The position numbers and the translations under genes were made by a program. Positions 1 through 8,939 of a stretch of DNA of 64,000 nt are shown here, one piece after another. Source of the stretch: an uncultured Alphaproteobacteria bacterium (GTDB taxonomy: Bacteria; Pseudomonadota; Alphaproteobacteria; Rs-D84); NCBI GenBank assembly GCA_944390125.1, contig CALXOX010000001.1, positions 56,427 through 120,426 on the forward strand, written 5' to 3'. The stretch's first letter is position 1, and each line of letters begins with the position of its first letter. The notes beneath the pieces were generated by a model. That model saw only the letters and a list, made by a program, of their open reading frames with translations. It was not told the DNA's origin and did not search any database.

Positions 1-2561
1 GCATCACTTGTCCAAGGAGTCGTCGGTAAATTAGCGCCATAAATAGAAGAACACCCCGTTGCATTTGCCACGACCATTCTATCTCCAAACAAATGAGAAA
101 TCATTTTGATATATGGAGTTTCGCCACATCCAGCACAAGCCCCCGGAAATTCGAAATAGTGAGGCAATAATTCTACATGCTTTGGAATATTCAAATTCAA
201 TTTTTCACGCGGAATATCTGGTATCTTTTGCGCAGCATCAAAAGCCTTCTGTTGTTCACCAGAATCTTTTAACGCCATCATAGATAACGCCTGAACAGGG
301 CAATTCTTTACACAAACATTACAGCCTGTACAATCCGCAGCTGAAATATTTAATGTATAATACATATTTGGCCCTAATTCTGGTGTCTTCATAGGTACAA
401 CCATAACACCATCAGCACGCGCCTGTTCTGCTTGTTCTTCCGTCATAACCTTGATACGAATAGCAGCATGTGGGCAAAGCGTAGAACATTTTCCACACTG
501 AATACACTTTGATAAATCTACGGTTGCAACGCGTTCTGAAATAGCACGTTTTTCATACTTAGACGTGCCAACAGGGTATTGCCCTGCCCCGAATTCGCCA
601 TCCACCTTGAAACGCGAAACAGGCAACGCATCACCACGCTGTGCGGCCATTTCACCCAAAGTACCAGCAATCTCTGCAGGCGTATCCAATGTCATTGCAG
701 GAACAAAATCTGGAGCAAAATTTGAAACTGATGACGGCAACTTGTACTCGTGTAAATACTCGGCAGCCTTATCAACTGCGGCCCAGTTTGCTTCAACTAC
801 ATCCATACCCTTCTTTTTATATGTTTTTTCAATTGCCACCTTTGCGCTTTTCGCAGCAACCGCTGGATCAATTACCTGTGTCAGGTTAAAGAAATTCAAC
901 ATAATAAATGTGTTGATTCTGTTACCCAAGCCAAGTTCTGCCGCTGCTGCATTTGCGTTCAAGAAATAAACTTTTGCGCGCAAACGCATCAAGTGCTCTT
1001 GGCTTTCACGTGGCAAATTCGCGAATGCCACATCTGGTGCCATAGATGTATTTATCATAACGGTACCACCAGCACGCAACCCTTTAAATACATCAAATCT
1101 TTGCGCAATCATAAAGTTAGACACACTAATAAAATCCGCAACCTCTATCAAATACTGACTTTGGATTGGTTTATCAGAAAAACGAATATGAGACGCAGTC
1201 AACCCACCAGATTTTTTAGAATCGTAAACTGCGTATGACTGCGGATATAAATCGGAATTTTCACCAACTATTTTAACAATATTTTTTACAGCACCAACAG
1301 TACCATCAGAACCAATACCATACAAAATAGCAGTCTTAAAATTAGGATCTTGTACCGCAAACGCAGGATCAGTCTTCAAAGATAAGCCAGATAAATCATC
1401 TTCTATTCCGACTGTAAAGTTATGATGCAATTCGCCGCGCATTAGGTTTTCATAAACGGCTTTTACATCACGCGGCTTAAATTCCTTAGACCCCAAACCA
1501 TAGCGTCCACCAAAAATTTCTGCATTGTCACCAACGACTGTTTTTACATCTTGATATAATGGTTCACCCAAAGAACCAGGTTCTTTGCATCTGTCCAAAA
1601 CAGCAATACGTTTGGCAGTTTTCGGCAAAGCGGCTAAAAACGCTTCACGCGGGAAAGGACGGAATAAGTGTACTTTTACTAAGCCCAGACCTTTTGGTAA
1701 ATGTGGTAAAGTTTCTTCTATCGTTTCACAAGCGCTACCCATAGCAACAATAACATTTTCTGCATTTGGATCACCGACATAATCAACCAGGTGATATTGA
1801 CGACCTGTCAATTTAGCAAATTTATCCATGCACTCCTGAACAATTTCTGGAGTCTTCGCGTACAGTGGGTTAGCGGCTTCGCGCCCCTGGAAGAAGACAT
1901 CCGGATTTTGTGCGGTGCCGCGAATAGTAGGCTTATCTGGTGTCATACCACGCGCCCTATTCTGTAAAACCAAATCATCTGGAATCATTTCATGCAAAAC
2001 TTCGTCGCTAATTCTATCCAAGCGAGATTCTTCATGACTGGTGCGGAACCCATCAAAGAAATGTAAGAAAGGCACGCGCGCACGCAATGTTGCAGCATGT
2101 GCAATTGCCGCCATATCCTGCGCCTGCTGAACGCTGTGGCTTGACAACAAGGCAAACCCAGTCGAGCGCACAGACATAACATCACTATGATCTCCAAAAA
2201 TAGACAATGCATGAGTTGCCAGCGCACGAGCTGCGACGTGCATAACGAAAGGCGTCTGTTCACCAGCAATTTTGTACATATTAGGAATCATCAACAACAA
2301 TCCCTGTGACGCAGTAAACGTTGTCGCCAAAGAGCCCATCTGCAAAGCACCGTGCATAGCACCAGCTGCCCCACCTTCTGATTGCATTTCAATAATTTGC
2401 GGAATTGCCCCCCAAATATTCTTTTTATGCTGAAAGGCCCATTCATCTGCCAATTCACCCATAGTACTACTTGGTGTAATTGGATAAATCGCCGCAAAAT
2501 CAACACATCTGTACGCGACATCAGCCGCTGCCCAGTTACCATCTACAATTAAATTTGCCAT
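1..2561 (-). CDS. nifJ: pyruvate:ferredoxin (flavodoxin) oxidoreductase, C-terminus beyond window
   Basis: Oxidatively decarboxylates pyruvate to acetyl-CoA and reduces ferredoxin or flavodoxin in the cytoplasm. About 853 of roughly 1170 residues are visible; the frame is open from the ATG at 2561 to the window edge. The N-terminus (MANLIVDGNWAAADVAYRC, then AIYPITPSSTMGE) is the pyruvate-binding domain. Two 4Fe-4S clusters follow near residues 684-750 (CIQCGKCSTLCP and CTGCNVCVKNCP), then the start of the thiamine-diphosphate domain (GACAGCGETPY, about residue 807). An AAGGA ribosome site precedes the start. It is transcribed away from the S41 protease gene, which ends at a terminator just upstream. 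Its presence suggests anaerobic pyruvate metabolism. Confidence 0.96.
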   Translation of the reverse strand, partial: MANLIVDGNWAAADVAYRCVDFAAIYPITPSSTMGELADEWAFQHKKNIWGAIPQIIEMQSEGGAAGAMHGALQMGSLATTFTASQGLLLMIPNMYKIAGEQTPFVMHVAARALATHALSIFGDHSDVMSVRSTGFALLSSHSVQQAQDMAAIAHAATLRARVPFLHFFDGFRTSHEESRLDRISDEVLHEMIPDDLVLQNRARGMTPDKPTIRGTAQNPDVFFQGREAANPLYAKTPEIVQECMDKFAKLTGRQYHLVDYVGDPNAENVIVAMGSACETIEETLPHLPKGLGLVKVHLFRPFPREAFLAALPKTAKRIAVLDRCKEPGSLGEPLYQDVKTVVGDNAEIFGGRYGLGSKEFKPRDVKAVYENLMRGELHHNFTVGIEDDLSGLSLKTDPAFAVQDPNFKTAILYGIGSDGTVGAVKNIVKIVGENSDLYPQSYAVYDSKKSGGLTASHIRFSDKPIQSQYLIEVADFISVSNFMIAQRFDVFKGLRAGGTVMINTSMAPDVAFANLPRESQEHLMRLRAKVYFLNANAAAAELGLGNRINTFIMLNFFNLTQVIDPAVAAKSAKVAIEKTYKKKGMDVVEANWAAVDKAAEYLHEYKLPSSVSNFAPDFVPAMTLDTPAEIAGTLGEMAAQRGDALPVSRFKVDGEFGAGQYPVGTSKYEKRAISERVATVDLSKCIQCGKCSTLCPHAAIRIKVMTEEQAEQARADGVMVVPMKTPELGPNMYYTLNISAADCTGCNVCVKNCPVQALSMMALKDSGEQQKAFDAAQKIPDIPREKLNLNIPKHVELLPHYFEFPGACAGCGETPYIKMISHLFGDRMVVANATGCSSIYGANLPTTPWTSD

Positions 2562-2642
2562 TTTATCTTTCCTTAAAAAATTCGTACGGGGTATATAATA
2601 CCCCGATTTTCACAACAAGGCAAGATTTATAAGTTATTGACA

Positions 2643-2667
2643 AATAAAAAACGGGGGCAACGCCCCC
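2643..2667 (-). terminator. Rho-independent terminator after ctpA
   Basis: A GGGGGC/GCCCCC stem with a 3-nt loop is followed on the minus strand by GTTTTTTATTT, 5 bp past the ctpA stop. Confidence 0.85.
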
Positions 2668-2671
2668 ATTA

Positions 2672-4129
2672 TTATTTTTTCTTTTCAGACTTCTTTTCGG
2701 ACTTATTTTCTTTTTTATCGGTCTTACCATCACTATCAGTTGCTGCTTTGTCTGCTGTATCTTCCGACACAGCAACTTCATCTTCTGGTGTAGCAGGAAC
2801 AAAGCTTGCTCTTTGCTGCAACTTAGACATTGCACGAACCATATCCATTGCACGTTGCAATTGATAATCCATCGCATCTTTCTCTTCATCTGTCAATTCT
2901 TTATCATCATCCGACTTCTTTTTATCATCTTTGTCAGAATCTTCATTCTTCAAAGAATTCTTGAAAGACGCCTCTGAATACAAGCTTTCTTTGCGCTCTA
3001 AAACCTCTATCTTGCTTTGTAAAACCTCTATATCTGGTGTAATGCCCTCATTTTGGATAGAGCGTCCAGACGGCGTATAATAGCGCGCGATAGTTATATG
3101 TATTGCAGTACCATCACCCAATGGTTTTTGCTGCTGTACACTGCCCTTACCAAAAGATTGAGACCCCATAACCAGCGCACGCCCATTATCTTGCAATGCA
3201 CCTGCAACAATTTCAGACGCTGACGCAGAACCATGATTGATTAAAACAACCACAGGTTTACCGTTTGCCAAATCACCAGCCTTTGCAAAATTACGTTCTA
3301 TGTCAGTTTTGCGTTTTCCTCGTGTAGAAACAATTTCACCAGCATCCAAGAAAGCATCTGCAACATCAATAGCTGCTGTCAAATAACCACCAGGGTTATT
3401 ACGAACATCCAAGACATAGCCAATTACGTCTTTCTTTTCTAATTTTTCTAACGCTTTATTCAATTCCTTGGCAGTTGTCGCCCCAAAATCAGAAATACGA
3501 ATATAGCCGATTTTTTCATCAGTGTCTTCGTCCGCACCCGCGATAGATTTTTCTTCATACTTTACAGATTCTACTTTAATAATTGCACGTTTCAGAGTTA
3601 TTGTACGAGGTTCTTCGCCATCAGAGATAATTGTCAACTTTACCTTGGTACCTGGGCGTCCCTTCATCTTTTTAACAGCCTGATTTAAAGTCATATCAAA
3701 GACTTGTTCGTCATCAATATGTGTTATATAATCACCAGCCTTGATACCAGCCTTTGCGGCAGGCGTATCATCAATCGGTGAAATAACGCGCACAGCACCA
3801 CGGTCACTAGTAATTTGAATTCCCAATCCACCAAATTCACCCAACGATTTATCATTAAACTCTTTAAAGTCATCTGCCGACAAATATGAAGAGTGCGGAT
3901 CTAATGCCTGCAACATACCATTCATTGCGGCCTCTAACATTTTCTTTTCATCTGCTTCTTCAACAAAATTATCGCGCGCGGTTTCAAACACCAAAGCCAG
4001 CTTTTTCAGTTGTTCATAAATTTGTTCATCCGTTAAATGTTCAACTGGTTCTTCTTTTTTTGATTTATCCGCACCAAATGCAACAACTGGCGTAATCAAA
4101 GCCATTAAAATCACTAATTTTTTCAGCAT
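2672..4129 (-). CDS. ctpA: S41 family carboxy-terminal processing peptidase
   Basis: Periplasmic C-terminal processing protease, 485 aa. The ATG at 4129 is chosen because AAGGA lies 6 nt upstream and it opens directly into a signal peptide (MLKKLVILMALITPVVAFGA). A PDZ domain (about residues 95-180, with the GLGIQ carboxylate-binding loop) precedes the S41 domain. The catalytic set is visible as Ser303 (in GSASASEIV), Asp314 and Lys328 (in SFGKGSVQ), with the 25-residue Ser-Lys spacing known from E. coli Tsp. The C-terminus, about residues 395-485, is a highly charged Lys/Asp/Glu tail rather than a folded domain. Family substrates include lipoproteins and murein hydrolases, which would fit the envC and slt genes in this window. 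That link is inference. Confidence 0.95.
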   Translation of the reverse strand: MLKKLVILMALITPVVAFGADKSKKEEPVEHLTDEQIYEQLKKLALVFETARDNFVEEADEKKMLEAAMNGMLQALDPHSSYLSADDFKEFNDKSLGEFGGLGIQITSDRGAVRVISPIDDTPAAKAGIKAGDYITHIDDEQVFDMTLNQAVKKMKGRPGTKVKLTIISDGEEPRTITLKRAIIKVESVKYEEKSIAGADEDTDEKIGYIRISDFGATTAKELNKALEKLEKKDVIGYVLDVRNNPGGYLTAAIDVADAFLDAGEIVSTRGKRKTDIERNFAKAGDLANGKPVVVLINHGSASASEIVAGALQDNGRALVMGSQSFGKGSVQQQKPLGDGTAIHITIARYYTPSGRSIQNEGITPDIEVLQSKIEVLERKESLYSEASFKNSLKNEDSDKDDKKKSDDDKELTDEEKDAMDYQLQRAMDMVRAMSKLQQRASFVPATPEDEVAVSEDTADKAATDSDGKTDKKENKSEKKSEKKK

Positions 4130-4235
4130 ACCCATTCCTTTCATATAAATACAAAAACTGCTACAGCTAAGCATAAAACAAAAAGATACATGCCGCAAGC
4201 CCGTTTTTACACAAAAAAACAAATACCGAAAAGTA

Positions 4236-4264
4236 TTGACAAATTTATTTTAAGGGTTATATAT
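4236..4264 (+). promoter_or_regulatory. predicted sigma-70 type promoter of the fic-kinase pair
   Basis: TTGACA at 4236-4241 is followed after 16-17 nt by TATATA/ATATAT at 4258-4264. Transcription would begin about 18 nt before the ATG at 4288. Prediction from sequence only. Confidence 0.55.
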
Positions 4265-4287
4265 GTATATAAAGCAGAGCAAAAAAA

Positions 4288-5013
4288 ATGACAAAAACAC
4301 CTAAATATTCAAAACAGATAGAAGAAAATCGCGAAAAGATATCTAAGATGTTATCTGGTGTCGATACTGTCAAACGCTTAAACAATTTTAATTGGTTACG
4401 CCACGAAATATCGTATACAGAACCAAGAATTCTGTTTTATGTACCAACAAAAGAACAAATACCTTACCTGGATTACAATTCTATGAAAAATCTTGGAGAG
4501 GCTTATGACTATATATTACAGAACACAAACAAGAATATAGACATTTCCGAGATTTGCAAAATCCACAGCACATTATGTACTGGCACACATATTCAGGGCG
4601 GTTTATTCAGAACAACAAACAAAGTACTAGAATTAAAAGTCAATGGTAGACGTTTTCACGCACCAGCTCCTGGGGAAATTTTATCAAAAATGAATGAGAT
4701 AATTTTTAGATTAAATTCTCCTGATACTACTGCATTAAATCGTGCTTACCGTATTCATTATGATTTAATAATGCTGCAGCCATTTGATGACTTTAATAAG
4801 CGTACGGCTCGCCTTATTATGAATTGGGTTTTGATACAAAACGGATATAGGCCTATTGTATTTAATCAGTCCACAGACAAGCAAAAATACAAAGAAGCAA
4901 TCACAGCATGTGCGAATGGTTATCAGAAAGAATATATTTCTTATATGTCATACTGCATGGCCAGAACCCAAAAACAAATTATATCATTATTAAACAATTC
5001 TAAAATGTTATAA
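4288..5013 (+). CDS. Fic-fold protein with degenerate active site
   Basis: 241 aa, cytoplasmic (no signal peptide). Fic enzymes usually transfer AMP or another phosphate-containing group to a target hydroxyl. The fold is recognisable from the flap region (QGGLFRTTNKV, then RRFHAPAPGEIL, about residues 100-135) and the core helix at residues 156-180. The core reads QPFDDFNKRTAR at 164-175, where the family has HPFxDGN(G/K)RxxR. The catalytic His is Gln164 (codon 4777-4779) and the anion-hole Gly is Phe169, while Asp168, Asn170, Arg172 and Arg175 remain. An N-terminal SKQIEEN resembles the Fic inhibitory-helix motif but may be chance. It lies 8 nt upstream of an intact kinase-fold gene, so the two are likely co-transcribed. 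Probably a pseudoenzyme; target unknown. Confidence 0.8.
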   Translation: MTKTPKYSKQIEENREKISKMLSGVDTVKRLNNFNWLRHEISYTEPRILFYVPTKEQIPYLDYNSMKNLGEAYDYILQNTNKNIDISEICKIHSTLCTGTHIQGGLFRTTNKVLELKVNGRRFHAPAPGEILSKMNEIIFRLNSPDTTALNRAYRIHYDLIMLQPFDDFNKRTARLIMNWVLIQNGYRPIVFNQSTDKQKYKEAITACANGYQKEYISYMSYCMARTQKQIISLLNNSKML

Positions 5014-5021
5014 GAGGCGAT

Positions 5022-5948
5022 ATGGTAGATAAAAATATCAATCTTCCGCATCATGGTCGCGAAACATATGCTGTTTACTACGGTGACCGTTTCGTACTGA
5101 AGCGCCCCTTGCCAACATTTAATGATACCGCAAAAAATGCTTGGTTAAAGAAACAACATGAGACCAAACAGAAGATTGACGACATTCGCAAAGTCGGGAA
5201 TCCTGTCTACAATATTCCTGAAATGGTCTTTATAAACGACGAAGAATATCAAATTCTAGAAGAACGTGCATTAGGCCAGCCACTTACCAGACAACTATAC
5301 GACAATTTATCAAAGCGTCAGCAATTTGAAATTATAAACAGTTTGGGTAGTTTTCTGGTTGATATGAATGAACTAAAACCGATTGGCAAACTTGAACCAT
5401 ACAAAATTTCAAACGACATCAAATTCTCTCGTTTAGATAGTTTTGTAGAAACAAAAATGTCAAAATGGTTCACCAAAAGTGAAGTATTACAGCTTGCAAA
5501 AGTCCGCGATGAAATAGGTTCTTTTGAATACGAAACCAGACTAGCGTGGTCACATGGCGATATAAACTCAGGTAATGTACTATACGACGCAAATACAAAT
5601 AAATTATCCTTTATTGATTTTGCAGAAACAGGATATCGCTACATTTATCGTGATATTTTTGCACCATTACAGGTAGAACTAGACATTTACAAACGCGTTT
5701 ATGAAACTTATTATCAGCTGCATAATAAAGAGCTTTACATTATGCCACATATGAAAAATGAAAGCCTACGTGAAATAATGAAATATAGAATTACTGCAGT
5801 TGTATTACGCCGAATAATAAAAGCAGCTGACGATTTAAGAATCAACCCCGCTTCACCCAAAAGTGAAACAAACAACATAGAAAAAATATTTTTTATCCGT
5901 CGTCAGATACAAAAATTTGAACTTATAGAAAAAATGTTTTCTAAATAA
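5022..5948 (+). CDS. aminoglycoside/choline phosphotransferase-fold kinase
   Basis: 308 aa, soluble. Kinase landmarks of the APH/choline-kinase superfamily are present: an N-lobe Lys in FVLKRPLP (about residue 28), the catalytic loop HGDINSGNVL (about residues 181-190, catalytic Asp and metal-binding Asn intact), and the DFG-equivalent FIDFAE (about residues 200-205). The C-terminal third is helical and basic. AAGAGG precedes the ATG by a suitable distance. It follows the Fic-fold gene by 8 nt, implying a two-gene operon. The substrate cannot be read from sequence: a small molecule, a lipid head group or the neighbouring protein are all possible. The next gene converges on it with only 3 bp between. 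Confidence 0.75.
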   Translation: MVDKNINLPHHGRETYAVYYGDRFVLKRPLPTFNDTAKNAWLKKQHETKQKIDDIRKVGNPVYNIPEMVFINDEEYQILEERALGQPLTRQLYDNLSKRQQFEIINSLGSFLVDMNELKPIGKLEPYKISNDIKFSRLDSFVETKMSKWFTKSEVLQLAKVRDEIGSFEYETRLAWSHGDINSGNVLYDANTNKLSFIDFAETGYRYIYRDIFAPLQVELDIYKRVYETYYQLHNKELYIMPHMKNESLREIMKYRITAVVLRRIIKAADDLRINPASPKSETNNIEKIFFIRRQIQKFELIEKMFSK

Positions 5949-5951
5949 ATA

Positions 5952-7055
5952 TTAGTCGTCTTCTTTAAATAACCTTGCTGGATCAACGGCTTTATCACCG
6001 CGACGAACTTCCAAGTACATCTCTGGCTTATCTGAATTCATACGTCCAATTGGTTCACCGGCCAAAACTTCTTGCCCCAACATTACATTTATCTCGCCCA
6101 AATTCGTCATAACTGTATTATAACCATTCTTATGCGACATAATTATTACTTTGCCAAATCCCTTAAAGCTGTCAGCAAATTTAACCTCGCCATCAGCAGG
6201 CGCCATAACCAAAGCATCTCCACGAACACGAATATGCCATCCATCTGACTTTAAACCCAAAGCCGTCTTTTCAGCAAAGCGTACAACGACCTTGCCACGA
6301 ACTGGCTTATTTAATTTACGAATAGAAAACCTTGAATCTGATGACATTTTTGAACTCCCAACACCGGCTGATAATTCAGAAATTGTTTTTGCGCGAGCCG
6401 ACAATTCTCTTAACTTCTTTTGCAAAGCTGATTGCTGGGTACGCAATTTCTGATTCTGTGCTGAACGCGTACGTAATAATTTGTCTAATTCATCTTTTTC
6501 GTCCGCGTACCTTTTTGCTGTTCTGTCTAGCTTTTCCTTTTCAACAGCACGTTCTTCACGAATTTCTGATAACTTTTTTATCTGCTCTGTTGCCGTTTGA
6601 ATTTCAGTATCAAAAGCATCCGCCGCCCCAGATAAGACCGCAGACATCAAAACATACTCTCGCATATTTTCAGAATCAAAACTCGGATGCGATGCAACAA
6701 ATAAAATACTTGCTGCAGCATCGGCAATTCGTTCCTGGTTTTTCTGTAATTCTCTTTCTAATTTATCACGTTCTGCATCTAACTCTTTAATTTTTTTTGC
6801 AACTGCACCGCGCTGTTCTTCTAAAGTACTAACACGATCTGCCGCCTTTACTAACTTCTTTTTTGTAGATTCAACTTCCTTATTTGAAGTCTGAACCTGC
6901 TGTTCCAATTTTTTATTTTGCTGTTCTGTCTTTTTTATCTGTGCCTGAATATTTGCCAATTCACTGGCGCCGTAAACAGCCACTGGCTGCAAAAAGCACA
7001 AAGAAAAAGACAAAGCACAAACAACGCGCCCAAAATTCAAACACAATTTTTTCAT
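5952..7055 (-). CDS. envC: EnvC/NlpD-like murein hydrolase activator with degenerate LytM domain
   Basis: 367 aa, periplasmic. A signal peptide (about residues 1-29) is followed by a long Lys/Gln/Glu-rich coiled coil (about 30-235) and a C-terminal M23/LytM-type domain (about 255-360, starting PVRGKVVVRF). The zinc-binding residues of true M23 endopeptidases are absent: the usual HLHFE position reads MYLEVRRG and no HxxxD pair is seen. This is the EnvC pattern, in which the domain activates a cell-wall amidase at the division site instead of cutting peptidoglycan itself. AAGGG lies just before the ATG. The gene is alone on its strand between the kinase gene and tyrS. Confidence 0.85.
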   Translation of the reverse strand: MKKLCLNFGRVVCALSFSLCFLQPVAVYGASELANIQAQIKKTEQQNKKLEQQVQTSNKEVESTKKKLVKAADRVSTLEEQRGAVAKKIKELDAERDKLERELQKNQERIADAAASILFVASHPSFDSENMREYVLMSAVLSGAADAFDTEIQTATEQIKKLSEIREERAVEKEKLDRTAKRYADEKDELDKLLRTRSAQNQKLRTQQSALQKKLRELSARAKTISELSAGVGSSKMSSDSRFSIRKLNKPVRGKVVVRFAEKTALGLKSDGWHIRVRGDALVMAPADGEVKFADSFKGFGKVIIMSHKNGYNTVMTNLGEINVMLGQEVLAGEPIGRMNSDKPEMYLEVRRGDKAVDPARLFKEDD

Positions 7056-7102
7056 ATCCCTTATATTCTATCAAAAAGGCATAAAATTGCAAATAAGACA
7101 TA

Positions 7103-7130
7103 AAAAATAAAACGGGCTTCTTGCCCGTTT
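7103..7130 (-). terminator. terminator after tyrS
   Basis: ACGGGC/GCCCGT stem at 7112-7128 with a T-rich tract on the minus strand directly beyond the tyrS stop. A plus-strand T tract is also present, so it could work in both directions. Confidence 0.8.
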
Positions 7131-7133
7131 TTT

Positions 7134-8351
7134 CTATTTTTTTATAACTCGTAAAAAAGTCTTTTTACCTTTTTGAATCATTATTTCATCCGCTGGCTGA
7201 ACCTCAGATTTCCAGTCTGTAATTTTATTGCCATCAATCTGAATTCCCCCCTGCTCTATCATACGTCTTGCTTCAGATTTAGACGTGAACAAATTTACAG
7301 CAACCAAGAAATCAATAACACCCATTGGGCCAGACATTTCTAATTCAGTACTTGGAACATTTTCTGTATTTGCGCCACCACCGAATAAAGCCGCAGATGC
7401 AGATTCTGCAGCAACCGCCGCATCGCGACCATGAGCAATTTCTGTTGCAGCAAAAGCTAAAATTTTCTTTGCCTCATTTAATTCTGCACCCTCTAATTTA
7501 GACAAGCGTGCAATCTCATCTAATGGTATTTCTGTAAATATTTTTAAGAACTTTTCTACTAAATCATCTGGAGTATTACGGAAATACTGATAGTACTCAT
7601 ATGGCGTTGTTTTTTCTTCATTTACCCATACAGCATTACCTGCAGACTTCCCAATTTTTTCACCTTTTGAATCTGTAATCAACGCCGTAGAAAGAACAAA
7701 CACTTCCTTGCCCAACTTTTTACGTATCAGTTCAACCCCCATAACGCTATTACCCCACTGATCGGCGCCACAGAATTGCAAAGTGCAATTATATTTTTTA
7801 TTTAATGTCAAAAAGTCAACAGCCTGGAAAGTCATATAATTAAATTCCAAGAAAGTCATACCATTTTCCAAACGTCTTTTAACACTTTCCATAGACAACA
7901 TACGAGGAATAGTAAAATCAGTACCAAATTCGCGTAAGAACTCCATATGGCCATAACCTTTCATCCATTCATAGTTATCCACCATAATTGCATCACTTTC
8001 ACCGTCACCAAATTTTATAAATTTAGATATAGACTTACGTAGGCCAGCACAATTTTTCTCTATCTGCTCATCGGTCAACATTGGCCGTCCCTTATCACGA
8101 CCGGACGGATCCCCGATACGACCTGTTGCCCCACCAACCAACAAAATGGGTTTATTACCATATTTTTGGAACCAACGTATCAGCATCAAAGACGCCAAAT
8201 GTCCAACATGCAAAGAATCACCTGTTGGATCCGTTCCCCAATATCCAATCAACTTTCCGGAATTCAAAGCTTCGTTTAATCCCTCTAAATTAGAAGATTG
8301 ATTGATAAAACCACGTGCCTCTAATTCTTTCAGCAACTCATTTTGTTTCAT
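7134..8351 (-). CDS. tyrS: tyrosyl-tRNA synthetase
   Basis: Cytoplasmic class I synthetase that charges tRNA-Tyr, 405 aa, close to the usual 400-425. The HIGH-type motif is HVGH (residues 48-51). The KMSKS-type loop reads KIGKS, inside SKGEKIGKSAGNAVW (about residues 228-242). An S4 RNA-binding domain occupies the last 65 or so residues (SEARRMIEQGGIQIDG). The gene stands alone, with its own terminator. Nothing unusual was seen. Confidence 0.97.
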   Translation of the reverse strand: MKQNELLKELEARGFINQSSNLEGLNEALNSGKLIGYWGTDPTGDSLHVGHLASLMLIRWFQKYGNKPILLVGGATGRIGDPSGRDKGRPMLTDEQIEKNCAGLRKSISKFIKFGDGESDAIMVDNYEWMKGYGHMEFLREFGTDFTIPRMLSMESVKRRLENGMTFLEFNYMTFQAVDFLTLNKKYNCTLQFCGADQWGNSVMGVELIRKKLGKEVFVLSTALITDSKGEKIGKSAGNAVWVNEEKTTPYEYYQYFRNTPDDLVEKFLKIFTEIPLDEIARLSKLEGAELNEAKKILAFAATEIAHGRDAAVAAESASAALFGGGANTENVPSTELEMSGPMGVIDFLVAVNLFTSKSEARRMIEQGGIQIDGNKITDWKSEVQPADEIMIQKGKKTFLRVIKK

Positions 8352-8405
8352 TTGTCTGTACCCTTTTAGTCAAATAGTACCAGAAAAAGTGCTATTTTGT
8401 AATTA

Positions 8406-8795
8406 TTATCTCTGATTTTCTTCTTTCAAACGCAATATATTCTTAGGCATAGAAAAACTTGGTCTTAAGAAATTATTTTGCATTGCCATCAAAACAGAAT
8501 ACATAAAAACCAACCTGTCCGTACTAAATTTTCGCAATCCAGGTACAGAAGCCAAAAGATTTTTTGCGTCTGCGTAGGTTGATATATTTTTTGCGAACAC
8601 TAACTGATTTTTAAATCTATACGCAAGATGTTGCTTATGTTCATCAGTAAAAACTTGAAATTTGCTTCCTTTTTCAAGCATTTCACCCAACTTTGCTGGC
8701 AGCAACGTATTAAATTGCCCCCTTTTTCCACACAAACCAACATGAACAACTTGATTTGCCATATTAAACGTCGAATTTACTTTATAAGTTTCCAT
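8406..8795 (-). CDS. hypothetical protein, 129 aa
   Basis: I do not recognise this protein. It has no signal peptide or membrane segment. It is basic and moderately hydrophobic, with a region of clustered helices toward the C-terminus (DRLVFMYSVLMAMQNNF). AGGGGAA lies before the ATG at 8795, supporting translation. It lies between tsf and tyrS on the same strand, separated from tsf by a hairpin at 8819-8840, so it may be transcribed alone or by read-through. No function assigned. Confidence 0.6.
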   Translation of the reverse strand: METYKVNSTFNMANQVVHVGLCGKRGQFNTLLPAKLGEMLEKGSKFQVFTDEHKQHLAYRFKNQLVFAKNISTYADAKNLLASVPGLRKFSTDRLVFMYSVLMAMQNNFLRPSFSMPKNILRLKEENQR

Positions 8796-8818
8796 ATGTG
8801 TATTCCCCTACACAAACA

Positions 8819-8840
8819 AAGTCCGACATGTGCCGGACTT
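8819..8840. terminator. hairpin terminator downstream of tsf
   Basis: A 7-bp stem (AAGTCCG/CGGACTT) with an 8-nt loop. On the minus strand TTTGTTTG follows, a weak T tract ending the rpsB-tsf transcript. On the plus strand a better T tract follows, but no plus-strand gene precedes it. The 100 bp between it and tsf (8841-8939) hold no gene I can see. Confidence 0.55.
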
Positions 8841-8939
8841 TATTTATTTTTTTCTGCCTATCGAGAGACCTGCCTTTTGCATAACAGATGCAAATCGCGT
8901 AAAGCAACTGCCTGTCTCTGCACAAGATGCAAGTTTATC

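Noticed and set aside
565..969. Open plus-strand frames inside nifJ
   Set aside because: They run antisense to a clear, conserved nifJ reading frame and have no ribosome sites.
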